Positions 31,053 to 41,995 of a stretch of 64,000 nt of DNA are shown in pieces (within the stretch, counting starts at the first letter, position 1; every line of letters starts with the position of its first letter). The DNA lies in assembly GCF_041146795.1 (NCBI RefSeq), contig NC_135187.1:3111556-3175555 (forward strand). Reading direction: 5' to 3'. A program made the translations under genes and the position numbers. A model generated the notes under the pieces. That model was not told the DNA's origin, made no database searches, and worked only from the letters and a program-made list of their open reading frames with translations. Origin of the DNA: Maylandia zebra. Its lineage: Eukaryota; Chordata; Actinopteri; Cichliformes; Cichlidae.

Positions 31053-34000
31053 AGAGGGAGAGGACAAAAGAGTGAGAGGACAACAGAGTGAGAAGACTAG
31101 GTGAGAACACATAGGAATTATTTAATGTGGGAAATCAAAATTTGGGTTAGCAAACCTGGGGAAAAGAAAACTGACTGCTTAAGTTGGAAAATTGAGACGG
31201 AGTCTGAAACATTGCGAAAATAGAAACATATACAAAATCACACACACACAAGCAGAACATGCATTAACCCTACTAACAATTCCAAACACAAAATGACTCA
31301 TGAAGACTCATAGCACATTAGTTAAGAAATGATTAAATAATAGCAGAGAAATGTGTAGGAAAGGCAGCTTTAAGAACATGCTCTGCTGGAGATGCAGCTC
31401 CACAGACATGCATTAGACCTGCCTAATAACACAAACCCATGCAATGAAAATTAGCTTGTTATCTTTCATCAGTGTTACAATAGTGTCAATTTAGCAGACA
31501 CTTGTTATCAAATACTGAATTTATCCTAAAGAAAAAAATTGACTCTACAAGTTGCAGGACAACAATTTAACTTTTGTGGGAAAAAAAAAAAAAAAAAAAA
31601 AAATCCTGGTTTGATAAATCAGTGATCAGACAATAAATTTAGTGTTAAAATGATAAATTGGGAGAAGCTTCCTGCTTGATTGAGGCAGCATAAGTAATTT
31701 ACTGTATGAGGGAAATTGTCTTTTGTGATACTATTTTGAACATGCTTTTCTGTCGTCCTGTCAACTTAGTGGGTTAATAGCTGATATGCAAATTAGTTGA
31801 TCGGTTTTAGATTAATGAAAGGTGACTGAATTCTAGTACGAGTGAATGAGATGTGTTGGAGTTTGTTGTGTGTTGAGTAGAGACTCTAAAACACTGAGTT
31901 TCCTGCTTTGATGTGCGAGTGAATCCTGTATTTAGATACACAACTCTGAATACGTCAGAACAGACTGTTTTGTGAAGTGCATGACAGCATGTCACATGTT
32001 TTATGATGAAGGGAAAAAGGAAAAATTGAATAAAATAGATCTGTGGCTTAAATGAGTGAAGAGCACAGACCGGGTGATTAAACTCATAGCTAATATGACA
32101 TTAGGGTTATGTTGTGTGTTGTGCAGCTGATGGTTGATTTGGAGTGAATCTAGCTGATGATTTTTCTTTTGTTGTGAAGTTGAGCCTGCCGATTAGTATG
32201 ATGGTATGATAAACCATGCTAATGGTATGATTTACCCTCCTGAGATGAGGAGCTTGTGTCATGACTTAACAAGGCCTTTTTATTTTGATACTTTCACAGT
32301 GCACTGAGAGTTTGGTTTGATAATCTCTGTTATTTTTTATTTTTCATTTTTGAACAAGCACTGATTTTTGCTTGTGAATTTCTTTTCTTTGAGCAGATCT
32401 GCAAGTCGGGAATTAAAAGCGTTACACGTCGTCAAGAAAATTGTTGCAAGTGAGTTTCTCCACATTTAAAATGGGTTCAGGAGGAAGCCACTTATTTGGG
32501 ACAATTAGGAAATGAGAGTCCCCCCCCAAAAAGGATTCAACGAGGAAATCCAGTCTAAATTATTTTTCTTTTTGAAATAACGTCGTTTTGCTGAGCGTGG
32601 AAACGAATGCGATGATAATTTCCACAATTAGCAAAAGAAGGAACCACTGAGTGAATGAGTAAGAATTTTAAAATATCTGACTGACTGACTGAACATGATT
32701 GTGTGAAGCTAACCCCCACCTGACAAAGGTGCAGATGAACCCATGTGTTTCCTTTTACAGGAGCAGAAAGATGACAGCAACACTCGAGGTTGCATGATGA
32801 TTTAACCTTTTAAATGCCATTTTCTGTGTCTGTGCATTTATCAGGTGTGTTATTCATAGGCTTGAGTTGCTCACAGAGATATCTGTGACAAAGTATGCAT
32901 ACGCCTGCGCAAGCGCTAATATTTGCATTTTCTTTTCTTACAGCATGCCAGTTCTTCATGTGAATTGATGATGCGATTTATACCAGGACAACTGGTTGAT
33001 GCTTTTTCCTACTACAGGATTTCTGGGTTTATGTGTGAGGAAAACTGTGTTTACAGGTTATGAGTGGTGATGCTGTTGCATTGTGTTGATGGGAAAATGT
33101 GAAGGTTACTTTGATAATGTGAATAACATGTGTGAAATTTCCTGTGTTGAGAACTGGTGTTACTTCTTTCCACAGCTAGGGTTGACTTTATGGTGTTTTT
33201 ATGGCACCTCTGGAACCTGTTGACCTGTGTCTGACCTCTGTCTGACTACAGTCAATGTGTATTGCTAATGTTAGTTTCTTTGAGAATGCTGTGGAAGATT
33301 CAGCTGAAACGGACAAGTGACATGAGTAAAACAAATAAGAGATACAGTGTTTCTGGGATAGTTTGATATGGGCTCATTAGCTGGCCACTTTTGAGCCCAT
33401 AGTAATATATAAGTGGAGTGACTTTGCTTAAGAGCAGTCACCGATTACATTAATGTTGCCTGAGTACATGGGATGATCCATGTCTGAGGCGACTTATGAA
33501 AATAATTGTAGTTTACTGATTTGAGAAAACCTGCACATGACACTTGTCTTGCTGATGTTGAATGCTTATTACTCTTATGATACAATTGTTTACAGGTATG
33601 AAGTTTGATTTCACTTCCAGATTTTGCTTTCCAGGCCGTGATGGTGTGTATGCAGGCTCCTGGGAGAGCCAGGTGTTAAGCAAACTTAATATGCAACACA
33701 CGCTAACATCTTTTATTGCAGGGTTACGGAGCTACTCCAGAGGAGATGCCCTGATGTTGCCTGGGACATGATCTAGCTACTCTTTTTCTTTAAGACAGGG
33801 ATCCAGGTTTGGTGAGTTGACGCATGGGAATGTCCATGCGTCAAGAGGTGGAGTGCAAGGATTAACATTAAACAATGTTTACTATTATTGTTGCAGTGAT
33901 TTGTGTGATTAGCCGTTTTATTTACAAATATTAAACCTATGCAAGTGGTGCATCCATGTTCAGATGAGGCTTTGATGGCCTATAAGTGAAGTTCACTGAA

Positions 34001-34150
34001 CTAAAGAATGTGGTTTGATGATTGTTGACATGCTCTCCAAATAGAAGTTTTTCTTCTTAGCAAGGAAATACAGGTGCAGCAGTAATCTCCTGAGAAATCT
34101 TCAGAGGCCCAGTGAGAAGCGTGAACCATTCCAGGCATAGCTGACAGCCA
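31053..34150 (+). other. Interior of the ERV-like element, non-coding
   Basis: 3.1 kb with no frame above about 70 codons that has a domain. A long A run occurs at 31579-31604. I see no retroviral motif. Confidence 0.5.
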
Positions 34151-34158
34151 GGCAGTGG

Positions 34159-34840
34159 TTGAGGTCAAAGGTCAAGCTGGTTGGGGCCCATCATGAGATC
34201 AGACCTTGGAGCCACAGCAAGGACCATGAAACTGCCTGCAAAATAGAGGAGAGGATCGTCCACAAGATGGGAGCTGAGGCCAGGAGAGAGGCTTCAGGAG
34301 GATCAGAGATCATCTTCAGCACAGCAGACATCACACAGAGAGCTGTGCTACTGAGTTTCCAGGAGATTTTAAATAAAATGAAAGATTCAATATTGACGCT
34401 GAGGAAGACGACTAAGGTGTACGACGTGCTCTGCCTTAAACCTTCAGCAGCGTTGGAACATGAAAACTCGTGGGATGAGGGGAGCGTGCCAAGCTCCATC
34501 GACAGCGCAGAAGGAGTTCGAGGATGACATCATGATTCTGTGAAAGCACAGGAACCAGAAGCTATGGTGGTGATGACAGCAGTTTCCTATGAACATCACC
34601 TAATGCTGTGCCACTATACTGTGCATACGATGACACTCTGAAGGCTGCTGGGATCATAACAGCAGTAAGATGACGGAACCCAGCACCCTTTCCACAGAGA
34701 GCTTTTTCTGCAGAGCGTGGACAATTAAGGAGTCATAAATATCCCCCTCACAAGACGAAGGTCTGAAGTCAGGTGATGGGGGCTGGTAAGAGGCCATAAA
34801 ACTAGAGTGCTGAGAGGTCTGCAGCTTGGAAATAGCTGAG
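34159..34840 (+). other. 3' interior of the ERV-like element shared with other copies
   Basis: Positions about 34485-34800 match the complement of about 56390-56790 (GGGAGCGTGCCAAGCTCCA; TTTCCTATGAACATCACCTAATGC). Part also matches 58500-58720. It is therefore a genuine family component. A 122-codon frame (34159-34527) begins at a TTG, has no recognised domain, and contains AGGTCAAAGGTCA at 34162-34174. Confidence 0.6.
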
Positions 34841-35270
34841 ACCCATGTTGACGAACCACAAAACCAACTAGTATGTTTGAATGTCTATTCTACATACATT
34901 TGGACTCTGGTCCTATGGACAGTGATGGAAACAACTGGAAGAGACATTCATGACGCCCTGCAGAGCTTAAACCACTCTGCAGAGAGACATGTGATGTGCA
35001 CACCCGGAGGAAGCACCACCAAGCTGAGATGTTTTTGAAAATGTTACTTTCTTAGTTTCACTATTAAATTAACAATTTCTTTGGTTGCTCGTAAGATGCA
35101 GTTTGCCATGAGATGAGCTCAATGAATGGGGTAACTGCTAATACATTTATTAAACTGTGTACCTTTCAGTAATTTAGGGTGATTTGACATATGCTGAGTA
35201 TAAAAAGGTTTGCATTGAAACTGTCAGACATGAGGTATTCATACCTGGGAACTTTTCAAGCATAAAGGTC

Positions 35271-35284
35271 AAAAAGGGGGGAAA
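35271..35284 (+). promoter_or_regulatory. Polypurine tract
   Basis: AAAAAGGGGGGAAA directly abuts the 3' LTR. The related element at 59029 has AAAAAGGGGGGAC in the same place. Confidence 0.85.
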
Positions 35285-35617
35285 TGTTAGATTTGTATTG
35301 TTGATTGTCATTTATGCTTAGAAATATTTACTTATATATGCTTAGAGTTTTGTAATTAGTTGTAGATTGGTAGAGGTTTTGATCCTTGATAGTCTGCAAA
35401 CTTTGTGTGTATTAGACAGCACTTTGGGAGCATGAGAGGTCATACCGTGTCTTATTGTTTTATGGTAGGATTAACGTAGCTACGTCTGTTCTAGTCTAAG
35501 TGCTCTTTGTTTAGATGAACTGCAGGACTTCCTCACCGTGTTATCTAGGATGAACCATCTAGGGTGAGGGGGAGTCTACCCTCTTCCTGACCAAGGATGT
35601 TTGACCCTTTGATCAGC

Positions 35618-35665
<48 letters not shown>

Positions 35666-35914
35666 CAAGGTACTCTTTGTTTGTATGTAGACGTCGTATG
35701 TTAATGAACCTATGCATATTCATGTAACCTCAATAAAAGGACAGTGTATGGGAGAACGGACGAGAGCTACTGGGGTCAAGCGAAGGAACGGTGCCTGTCC
35801 GGTTCTCTCCCGTGCACGAGTACCATGAAGAAGTTTGCCTACTTGTGTCTTGCTTGCAGTGTAATTATATTGTCTTAACGTTCCAGCGAATAGGTTCAAG
35901 CTACAAACCTATCA
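35285..35914 (+). repeat. 3' LTR of the ERV-like element
   Basis: Matches 27466-28103 through its length. It has a shorter CA tract (35623-35662) and a few substitutions. Confidence 0.93.
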
Positions 35915-36102
35915 AAGGGAATCCTAGGGAGGGAGGCAGTCAGGCAGGATGACAGGCAGGCCACAGGCTTCCACGCCGAATGCTGGTCACACTGGGAGGA
36001 GACCTACAGACTGGCGAGGAGAAGCCGTCAGAGCTGGCTGAAGTAGTCCTCCGGTGATTGCCTCAGATAAGATGCAGGTGATTTGGAGGCAGCCCAGCCC
36101 GA
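35915..36102. other. Unassigned sequence between the LTR and the J-flank remnant
   Basis: GC-richer than its surroundings and not recognised. It replaces what should have been V5 exons and a J segment. Confidence 0.4.
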
Positions 36103-36162
36103 GACTGTAGAGAGACACGGCTCTCTGACTCTGAAACAAACAAACTCAACAAATCATTCACT
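36103..36162 (-). pseudogene. Remnant of a J-segment upstream flank
   Basis: GACTGTAGAGAGACACGGC...CAAACAAACTCAAC is the flank found next to the nonamer of J2 and the J3 segments. Here the nonamer, spacer, heptamer and J coding bases are absent; similarity starts a few bases outside the nonamer position. Confidence 0.8.
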
Positions 36163-36339
36163 CCCTGTGTAATTCTGACAGCTGATGAATCATTCTTTAG
36201 TAAAATTACACAGCCTTTATTTTAATTTTTCCGTATTGTTTACTAATTTTAATCCTACGTATAAAAAATGTTAACACGTGCAATATTGTAAAAAAAAAAA
36301 ACAAAAAACCTGATCCATCGATCAACCATATGACAAAAG

Positions 36340-36780
36340 TAAGTAAGTCAGATTTTATTTATGTGGCACCTTTCAAGACAAGGATCACAAAGTGCTTCAC
36401 AACAAAATAACAGAGCATTAAAGAACAAAGTTTACTAAATTCAAGTCTAATAACATGACATTTGGTTGCGTCTGCGTCCACAGATCTCAGACTCAGAGGG
36501 AGAGAGTTCCAGAGTCTGGGGTCACTGTGGTAAAAGCTCTGTCTCCTTTAGTTTTCAGCCTCGTACGATGTACAGTAAGCAGACCCTGATCACAAGAGCT
36601 CAGGGACCTGCTGTGGCTGTATGGCTGAAACAGTTTAATGATGTAAGCTGCTGCTTGCCCAGGAAGAACTCATGAAGACAGAGTCCACTTCAAGAGTCTG
36701 ATTTTGAGTTCAACAGGGAGCCTGTGCAGCTGGATGAACAACACTGTGGACATTGGAGCGACTTTATTCTTACAGAAGTG
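36340..36780. repeat. Dispersed repeat of unidentified family
   Basis: AGATTTTATTTATGTGGCACCTTTCAAGA...CACAAAGTGCTTCACA and the GTTCCAGAGTCTGGGG block are widespread fish repeat strings. I cannot assign the class. Confidence 0.45.
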
Positions 36781-36946
36781 AACAATTAATTACAGTGATG
36801 AAATAAATGAATAACAATTTCCAGTTCAGGGGATGACATAACGGTCCTTAACTTAGCAATTTAAGGGAAGAAACAAGACAGAACGAGAGATTTGAGATTT
36901 TAAACTAAATCAATGCAGAGTCAAGAGTTACCCCAAGAGTCCAGAC

Positions 36947-37746
36947 TAGTGATGGTAAGTTTGATTCTTTTTACTGAATCGAGCTTGAATGAGTCACTCA
37001 CCAAAATGAATCGGGTTTTTTGAGTCACTGAGTCAGTTGCCCAGAGAGTGCAAAAAATGTACATTTTCACTCAAACTTAATTTGTTTCTCTTTTCATGTA
37101 AATCCTACTGCTAAGATGAGTGACTGGAAAAGAAAAACAACTATTTTTATAGAGCAAAAAAGAGCAAAAAAAATTAAGATTTCTAAAGGGAACATTTATT
37201 TTATTTATTTTTATTTTATTTTATTAGTATTTTCCTCAAATGTGTCAAATAGCTATGGAGAGCATCCTCACACAGAACATCACATCCTGGTTTGGGAACA
37301 GCTGTGTGAAGGACCAAAAAGCTCTCCAGAGAGTGATCCGTACAGCAGAACGCTGCTGCAGGATTGCTCTCCCCTCGCTTCAGGACACCTACACCAGGAG
37401 ATGCCAGACTAGAGCAGCACAGATACTGAAGGACCCGTCCCATCCTGGCAACAAACTGTTCCAACTTCTGCAATCTGGAAGAAGGTTCTGCATCATCCAG
37501 GCAAGGCCAGAGAGACTCAATAGGAGCTTCTATCCCTAAGCCATCCGGGCCCTAAACCATAACTGGCTGTTGTTTTTTTCCCCACAATTTTAATTATAAG
37601 CTAGATATATTTCTACTAATGAAATTAGTTTGCAAACAGCAACAGGGATGAGTCAGTGAGTCAGTTGGGGTTGTGAATCATGATTCACGAGGCAGTAAAG
37701 TGATTCTCGAGTATTGAACGATTCGTTCATGATTCGCACATCACTA
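36947..37746. mobile_element. hAT-like element (800 bp) carrying a LINE fragment
   Basis: Inverted ends TAGTGATGG and ...CATCACTA are flanked by a perfect 8-bp duplication GTCCAGAC (36939-36946 and 37747-37754). Subterminal parts contain repeated GAGTCA/GATTC motifs in both orientations. The centre holds a LINE C-terminal fragment. Confidence 0.85.
37246..37565 (+). pseudogene. L2/Rex-like LINE ORF2 C-terminal fragment
   Basis: The frame reads MESILTQNITSWFGNS, LQRVIRTAERCC, LPSLQDTYTRR and DPSHPGNKLFQLLQSGRR, the characteristic region downstream of the reverse transcriptase core. It corresponds in order to the fragment at 61799-62419. No catalytic motifs are included. Confidence 0.85.
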
Positions 37747-37894
37747 GTCCAGACAGACGATTTAAATGTGATTAAATGGTGCAAAGGACTTTCATTTCAC
37801 TGGGCACAAATCTGTCCAGGTTAAGTTAAGTTCAACCCCAAACCATTCTTCAAAAAATACTTATATTCAATAACATGTGAGCTGATAGATCCAA

Positions 37895-38061
37895 GTCCCT
37901 GTGTGAGTCAGTCAGTTCATTTCCATAGAGAGGCACTTTGCATCAGCAGCACCATGCTCCAGTGCTCTGGGAGAGTTTATAGTCCTGAGAGTTGAACACT
38001 GGATGACTGACAGCTGTCCTTCATCACAACAGAAGCCACAGAAATCCTCCTCATCAAAAAC
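37895..38061 (+). promoter_or_regulatory. V6 promoter: variant octamer and TATA-like box
   Basis: CTTTGCAT at 37936-37943 and TTTATA at 37976-37981. Confidence 0.7.
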
Positions 38062-38455
38062 ATGACTTTGATCTGCGTCCTCATCTGGACTCTCCTCTGC
38101 TGCTGCTTCACAGGTAAAGTCCAGAGAATCAAACTCCTCTCCTCTATCAACATCTGTCCCTCTGAAATGAAGCCCACAAAACCATGAAGCTGCTTTATGT
38201 TTTTGTCTCTGTATCCTCAGAGTCCAGAGGACAGATCACAGTGACTCAGCCTGGAGCAGTGAGCTCTGCTGTGGGAGGATCTGTGAGCATCAAGTGTACG
38301 ACCAGTCAGGATGTTTATAACTCCAACTGTTTAGCCTGGTACCAACAGAAAGATGGAGGAGTTCCTAAACGTCTCATTTACTTGTCTAGCACTCGAGATT
38401 CAGGGACTTAAGCTCGTTTTACAGGCAGTGGATCAAACTCTGACTTCACTCTTCA
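38062..38455 (+). pseudogene. Immunoglobulin light-chain V pseudogene V6
   Basis: Leader exon 38062-38113 and intron 38114-38220 are intact. The V exon starts at 38221 and is normal through SIKC, CDR1 (TTSQDVYNSNCLA, with an extra Cys), WYQQKDGG and CDR2 (LSSTRDS). An in-frame TAA (38409-38411) then replaces the GIPAR start of framework 3. Similarity to V ends at about 38455 within framework 3; the second Cys, CDR3 and RSS are absent. The following DNA is a LINE 3' end, which probably caused the truncation. Confidence 0.93.
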
Positions 38456-39215
38456 CTCTGAGATTGAGAGACCAGTGTCAGACTGTTAGAACTGCTTTAA
38501 AATTCATATGAGCTGTTCGCACTAAAGTAAAAACCACCATCACTTCATGCGGATACCCCTTTGGCACCAGCTGTGGTCTCAAGGCTGGAGCTGAACAACA
38601 ACACCCTGATAACGACTGTGTTTAGACTGTTCTTCCCATTCCATGCAAGGCCACCTGGGTTGGCTGGAAGACTGTTTACTTAGCCTGGCAGGGTGAAGGA
38701 CACTGTCTCAGCTGAACTCTGGACACACACACACATACAGACACAGACATATGTACACATGCAGATATACACTCATCCCCCTTCCAAACGCCTTTGATGT
38801 TTATTCCCCTCCGATGCTGACGGTGGATCAAGGAGACCAGCGCTTATGCTGCAGGCCCAGATGTGCTGTCTACACTGGCTGTCTCTCCCCCTTTACCCTC
38901 CCCTGTTGCTTGTCATGTGTTTCTTTGGTGTATTAAGAGTTTTTTCATGTGCAGAGGTGTTTTTTTCTGTTTTCAAACTGATCTCCCTGTTGGAGCTCAG
39001 TCTGGGGGGAGTTATTTTTTTCTCCTTATCTTTCCTCATGTGGTGCATTTTCCATGTTATACCTCTCTGACCTGTCTTCCCCATGTGATGTTTTTGGGTA
39101 ATGTATGTATGGTCGGAGGGTAAGACGGCGCTGCCATTGCGTGCAATACGTCAGCAGCCTTAACATGAAATTTCCCCTTGTGGGACTAATAAAGGTATCT
39201 TATCTTATCTTACGT
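38456..39215 (+). mobile_element. LINE 3' end (tentative family)
   Basis: The 3' end AAATTTCCCCTTGTGGGACTAATAAAGG followed by (TATCT)n is typical of fish LINE tails. The body 38460-39150 has only short frames. It abuts the V6 truncation. Confidence 0.55.
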
Positions 39216-39221
39216 TTTAAC

Positions 39222-39988
39222 TGTCATGGTCCAGGTGAGTGCGGGGTTTTTCCACTCTGCTGGGCTCCACCTTCAGGCGGAGACTCCCATCAGCCTTCAA
39301 ACCTGACTGCAATCAAGTCACCAGCATTTAAGACCAGCACTCACAACAGACCTCTGCCAGATCTTCAGCTAACCCACGTTAGTTCTAGGCCGCCAAGCTC
39401 TTGAGAGTTTCCCTAACATCTGCATTTCTACTCAGTGTTTTCTCCCTGTCTTAGTACCTGCCTGGCTGTCACGCTTTACAAACAGGAGAGATGCATCTCT
39501 GTCTGGACACTGGGTTTCTGCTATCAGGTTGCACTCCCTTCATCGTGGCTCTTCATCTGCCTCCCTGCCAGGGCCGTTGCTCCAAGTATATTCCGGACTC
39601 TCTCCCCACCACTCCTCACCCGGACCCCCTAGACACTCTCCTTGCGCGACGCCTGCCCCTGCAATGCATAAGCCATAACCATCATAGTTTAATCAAATGG
39701 CTGTGATTCACTAGACTGCCACTGACTGGCTGTCTCTTCTCATTATAGTGACTCTGTGTAACTCCACCCAGGCCGCTGCCCCTTTTTCCCTCCCCAGGAT
39801 CTGTACTTAAACTCTTGCATCTAGTCATAGCACACTGTCTGAGTTTCATGTTTCATAGTTCACAGTTCGTAGCCTTTATAGTTCCTGCATTGTAATTAAA
39901 CTAGGCACTGTAAATAAAGCACTGTTTTTCCTACCTCTGTGTCTGCGTTTGAGTCCACACACACCGCCTGGCCCTCTCGGCCGTAACA
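39222..39988 (+). mobile_element. Solo LTR, TGTCA family (767 bp)
   Basis: It starts TGTCATGGTCCAGGTGAG and ends CGGCCGTAACA, with a perfect 5-bp duplication TTAAC (39217-39221 and 39989-39993). AATAAAGCACTG lies near 39913. Confidence 0.88.
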
Positions 39989-40580
39989 TTAACGCTTTTT
40001 ATTTTGTTCCATTTAATCTAAACAAGCCCCTAAAAAAAGTCAGTGATCACTGTCGGCCTCTTTCGGTTTTTATCATCACAATTCATTTTAAAGCTCAGTT
40101 TTTTAAACCTTATAATGTAACTACAGCCCAGCCCATGCAGCAGTATATTATAATAATGCATAGTTCCCATTATTTCTGTAAAGTTATTTATTTCATATTC
40201 TGTATAGTTTTTCATATTTATATCCTGTTCATAGCCTGTACATACTTATAGTTATAGAATATTCACAACATACTTCATACCGTGTACATTATAACATACC
40301 ATAATAGACCCATTTCTGTAATATACTCACATAATTATATTATTGCTAATATATATTGTAATATATCTATATCATGGCTAAAGCACTTCTGGATGGATGC
40401 AAACTGCATTTCGTTGCCCTGTACATGTGCATGTGCAATGACAATAAAGTTGAATTCTATTCTATTCTAACCTTATATTGCAGTTGATCTCCTCAATGAA
40501 GTCTGGTCCGTTAACAGCATCCTGCCATGCAGTTACATTTGTTCCTAACCATCGGGAACCCTCATCGAGTGAAAAAAGTT
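39989..40580. repeat. Dispersed repeat related to 4339-4605, interrupted by a LINE tail
   Basis: 39991-40150 and 40467-40570 match the repeat at 4339-4605. The intervening 40155-40467 is a LINE-like 3' end (CAATGACAATAAAGTTGAATTC followed by ATTCT repeats) absent from the other copy. Confidence 0.65.
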
Positions 40581-40879
40581 CATCCTCCAGCTTCACTGTG
40601 TTTATATTATGCTAACCATAGCTGTGTAGCTAGCCCAACTTCAGTAACCCTACAAACGCCACTGTTGTTTAGTTTTCTGTCTTCATTTATGTCAGAAGTG
40701 ATAGCAAAGCTGTATGTTTTAATTTTTCTGTGTCAGTTAAGCTGCCAGAGTTTTAGCTTCATGACCCTCCTTCACGGTTTGTGCACGTCTAAACTCAGTT
40801 TACTCTTCATGGCATTTCGGCCGACAACACAAAATACTTGCTGGATCTACTGTCCACCCACCATGTGATGACCCTCCTC

Positions 40880-41745
40880 CGAGATCCCCCCCTATCAAAG
40901 GGAAATACACCGCTCTGAAGGCGCTGCTGCTGCAGCACTACTCCCCTTCCGATGCAGAGCGGGCTGAGAAACTCCTCTCAGGGGGGCAGGGATAGCTCAG
41001 TAGGTAGAGTGGCGGCCCCATGATCGGAAGGTTGGGGGTTCGATTCCCCTGAACAGCTACCCTGAGGTACCCCTGAGCAAGGTACCGTCCCCACACACTG
41101 CTCCCCGGGCGCCCAATGGCTGCCCACTGCTTCACTGAGTGAATGGGTTAAATGCAGAGAGGGATTTTCCCCACGGGGACCAATAAAGTACACTTTCTTC
41201 TTCTTCTTCTCTCTCTCTCTGGCCTGGGTGATGGTACCGCTCTCGAACTCATGGAGAGCACGCTGTCCTTGCTAGGAACGGATGACGGCGGATTCCTCTT
41301 CACTCACGTCTTCCTTGAGCTGGCCTTGACAACTCCCTGCTGCTGGGTGCAAAGGATTCCCAGTCACTTGCAGAAGAAGTGAATCGCATTCTCCTGGCTA
41401 CCAGGAGCTTTGGCATCGAGACGATAATTCCCGACTCACCGACGGCAACTCCCGCGCCCCCACTGATTCTCCCAGGGGCCTCCAACTCATTGATAGTGGC
41501 TGGGATTGCGTTGTCATCGAAAAGGGTTGTGTTTTTACCATCAGCGTGACAGCGCTTTGCCGCCTTTGCAGTTTTAAGGCCCAGGGAAATGAGCCCGCCT
41601 GTGCTCTGTAGCGGCCGTGACTGCTGGCGATAAGGAAAGGCTGCACTTCATAGAGGACTCATGCTCGGGGAGACGTTTTCTGGTTGACTCCGGCTCCCAG
41701 AGAGCCTCGGGAACGCTCGTGTCATCTTTGCATACCTCCACAATG
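40880..41745 (+). pseudogene. Ty3/gypsy gag-protease fragment, degenerate and split by a SINE
   Basis: Before the SINE the frame reads KYTALKALLLQHYSPSDAERAEKLLS. After it comes LGDGTALELMESTLSLL and FLFTHVFLELAL, a gag helical region. Near 41625-41700 is GRRFLVDSGSQRAS, a retropepsin-like active-site region with DSG. Frames shift and stops intervene. It is distinct from the Gmr1-like element at 49.3 kb. Confidence 0.7.
40986..41205 (+). mobile_element. tRNA-derived SINE inserted in a gag fragment
   Basis: AGGGATAGCTCAGTAGG (A box), GGTTCGATTCC (B box, 41037-41047) and a tail with CCCCACGGGGACCAATAAAG. The same family as 9404-9636 in the other orientation. It ends in a (TTC)n/(CT)n tract. 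Confidence 0.87.
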
Positions 41746-41853
41746 GTATATTATTTAATCTTAAGAAAAAAAAATGGAGATTTCTCACGTACCACCAGAG
41801 AGAGCCCAAGTACCACTTGTGGTATGTGAACCACAGTTTGAGAAAGACTGCTT

Positions 41854-41995
41854 TAGATCATGCACAGAACCAGTTAAAATGATTATACTGCTGAGCATTA
41901 CACACTACATCACAAAACAGAAAATAACATGTTCAGGACATGAAAGTCGAGTCTTTCCAGTCTCACAGGTTGTCCTGTTATTCTACAAAACATTT
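41854..41995. repeat. Duplicate of 48318-48442
   Basis: Shared blocks GCACAGAACCAGTTAAAATGAT, CTGCTGAGCATTACACACTAC and GTCTTTCCAGTCTCACAG. The second copy lies upstream of the J3 cluster, so the pair marks an old segmental duplication in the locus. Confidence 0.75.

Larger units (their letters stand above)
27466..35914 (+). mobile_element. Large non-autonomous ERV-like LTR element with captured host sequence
   Basis: Two matching LTRs (27466-28103 and 35285-35914), each starting TGTTAGATTTGTATTG and ending CTACAAACCTATCA, bound a 7.2-kb interior. A possible primer-binding site (from 28109) and a polypurine tract (35271-35284) sit where expected. The interior has no recognisable gag, protease, reverse transcriptase or integrase; the only convincing coding stretch is a host-like chimera at 30576-31052. 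It must depend on enzymes from a relative. Fragments of the same family occur at 9735-10194, about 55985-56790 and 58282-59602. No target duplication is visible (flanks ACATG and AAGGG), implying a later rearrangement at one end. LTR sequences are close but not identical, so the copy is not brand new. Confidence 0.87.

Noticed and set aside
34159..34527. A retroviral envelope gene in the 3' interior of the ERV-like element
   Set aside because: The 122-codon frame lacks an ATG start, a signal peptide, a transmembrane segment or any cysteine pattern.
40986..41055. A tRNA gene (TAGCTCAGTAGG...GGTTCGATTCC)
   Set aside because: It has tRNA A and B boxes, but continues into a SINE body and tail shared with 9404-9636, and the cloverleaf is not conserved.
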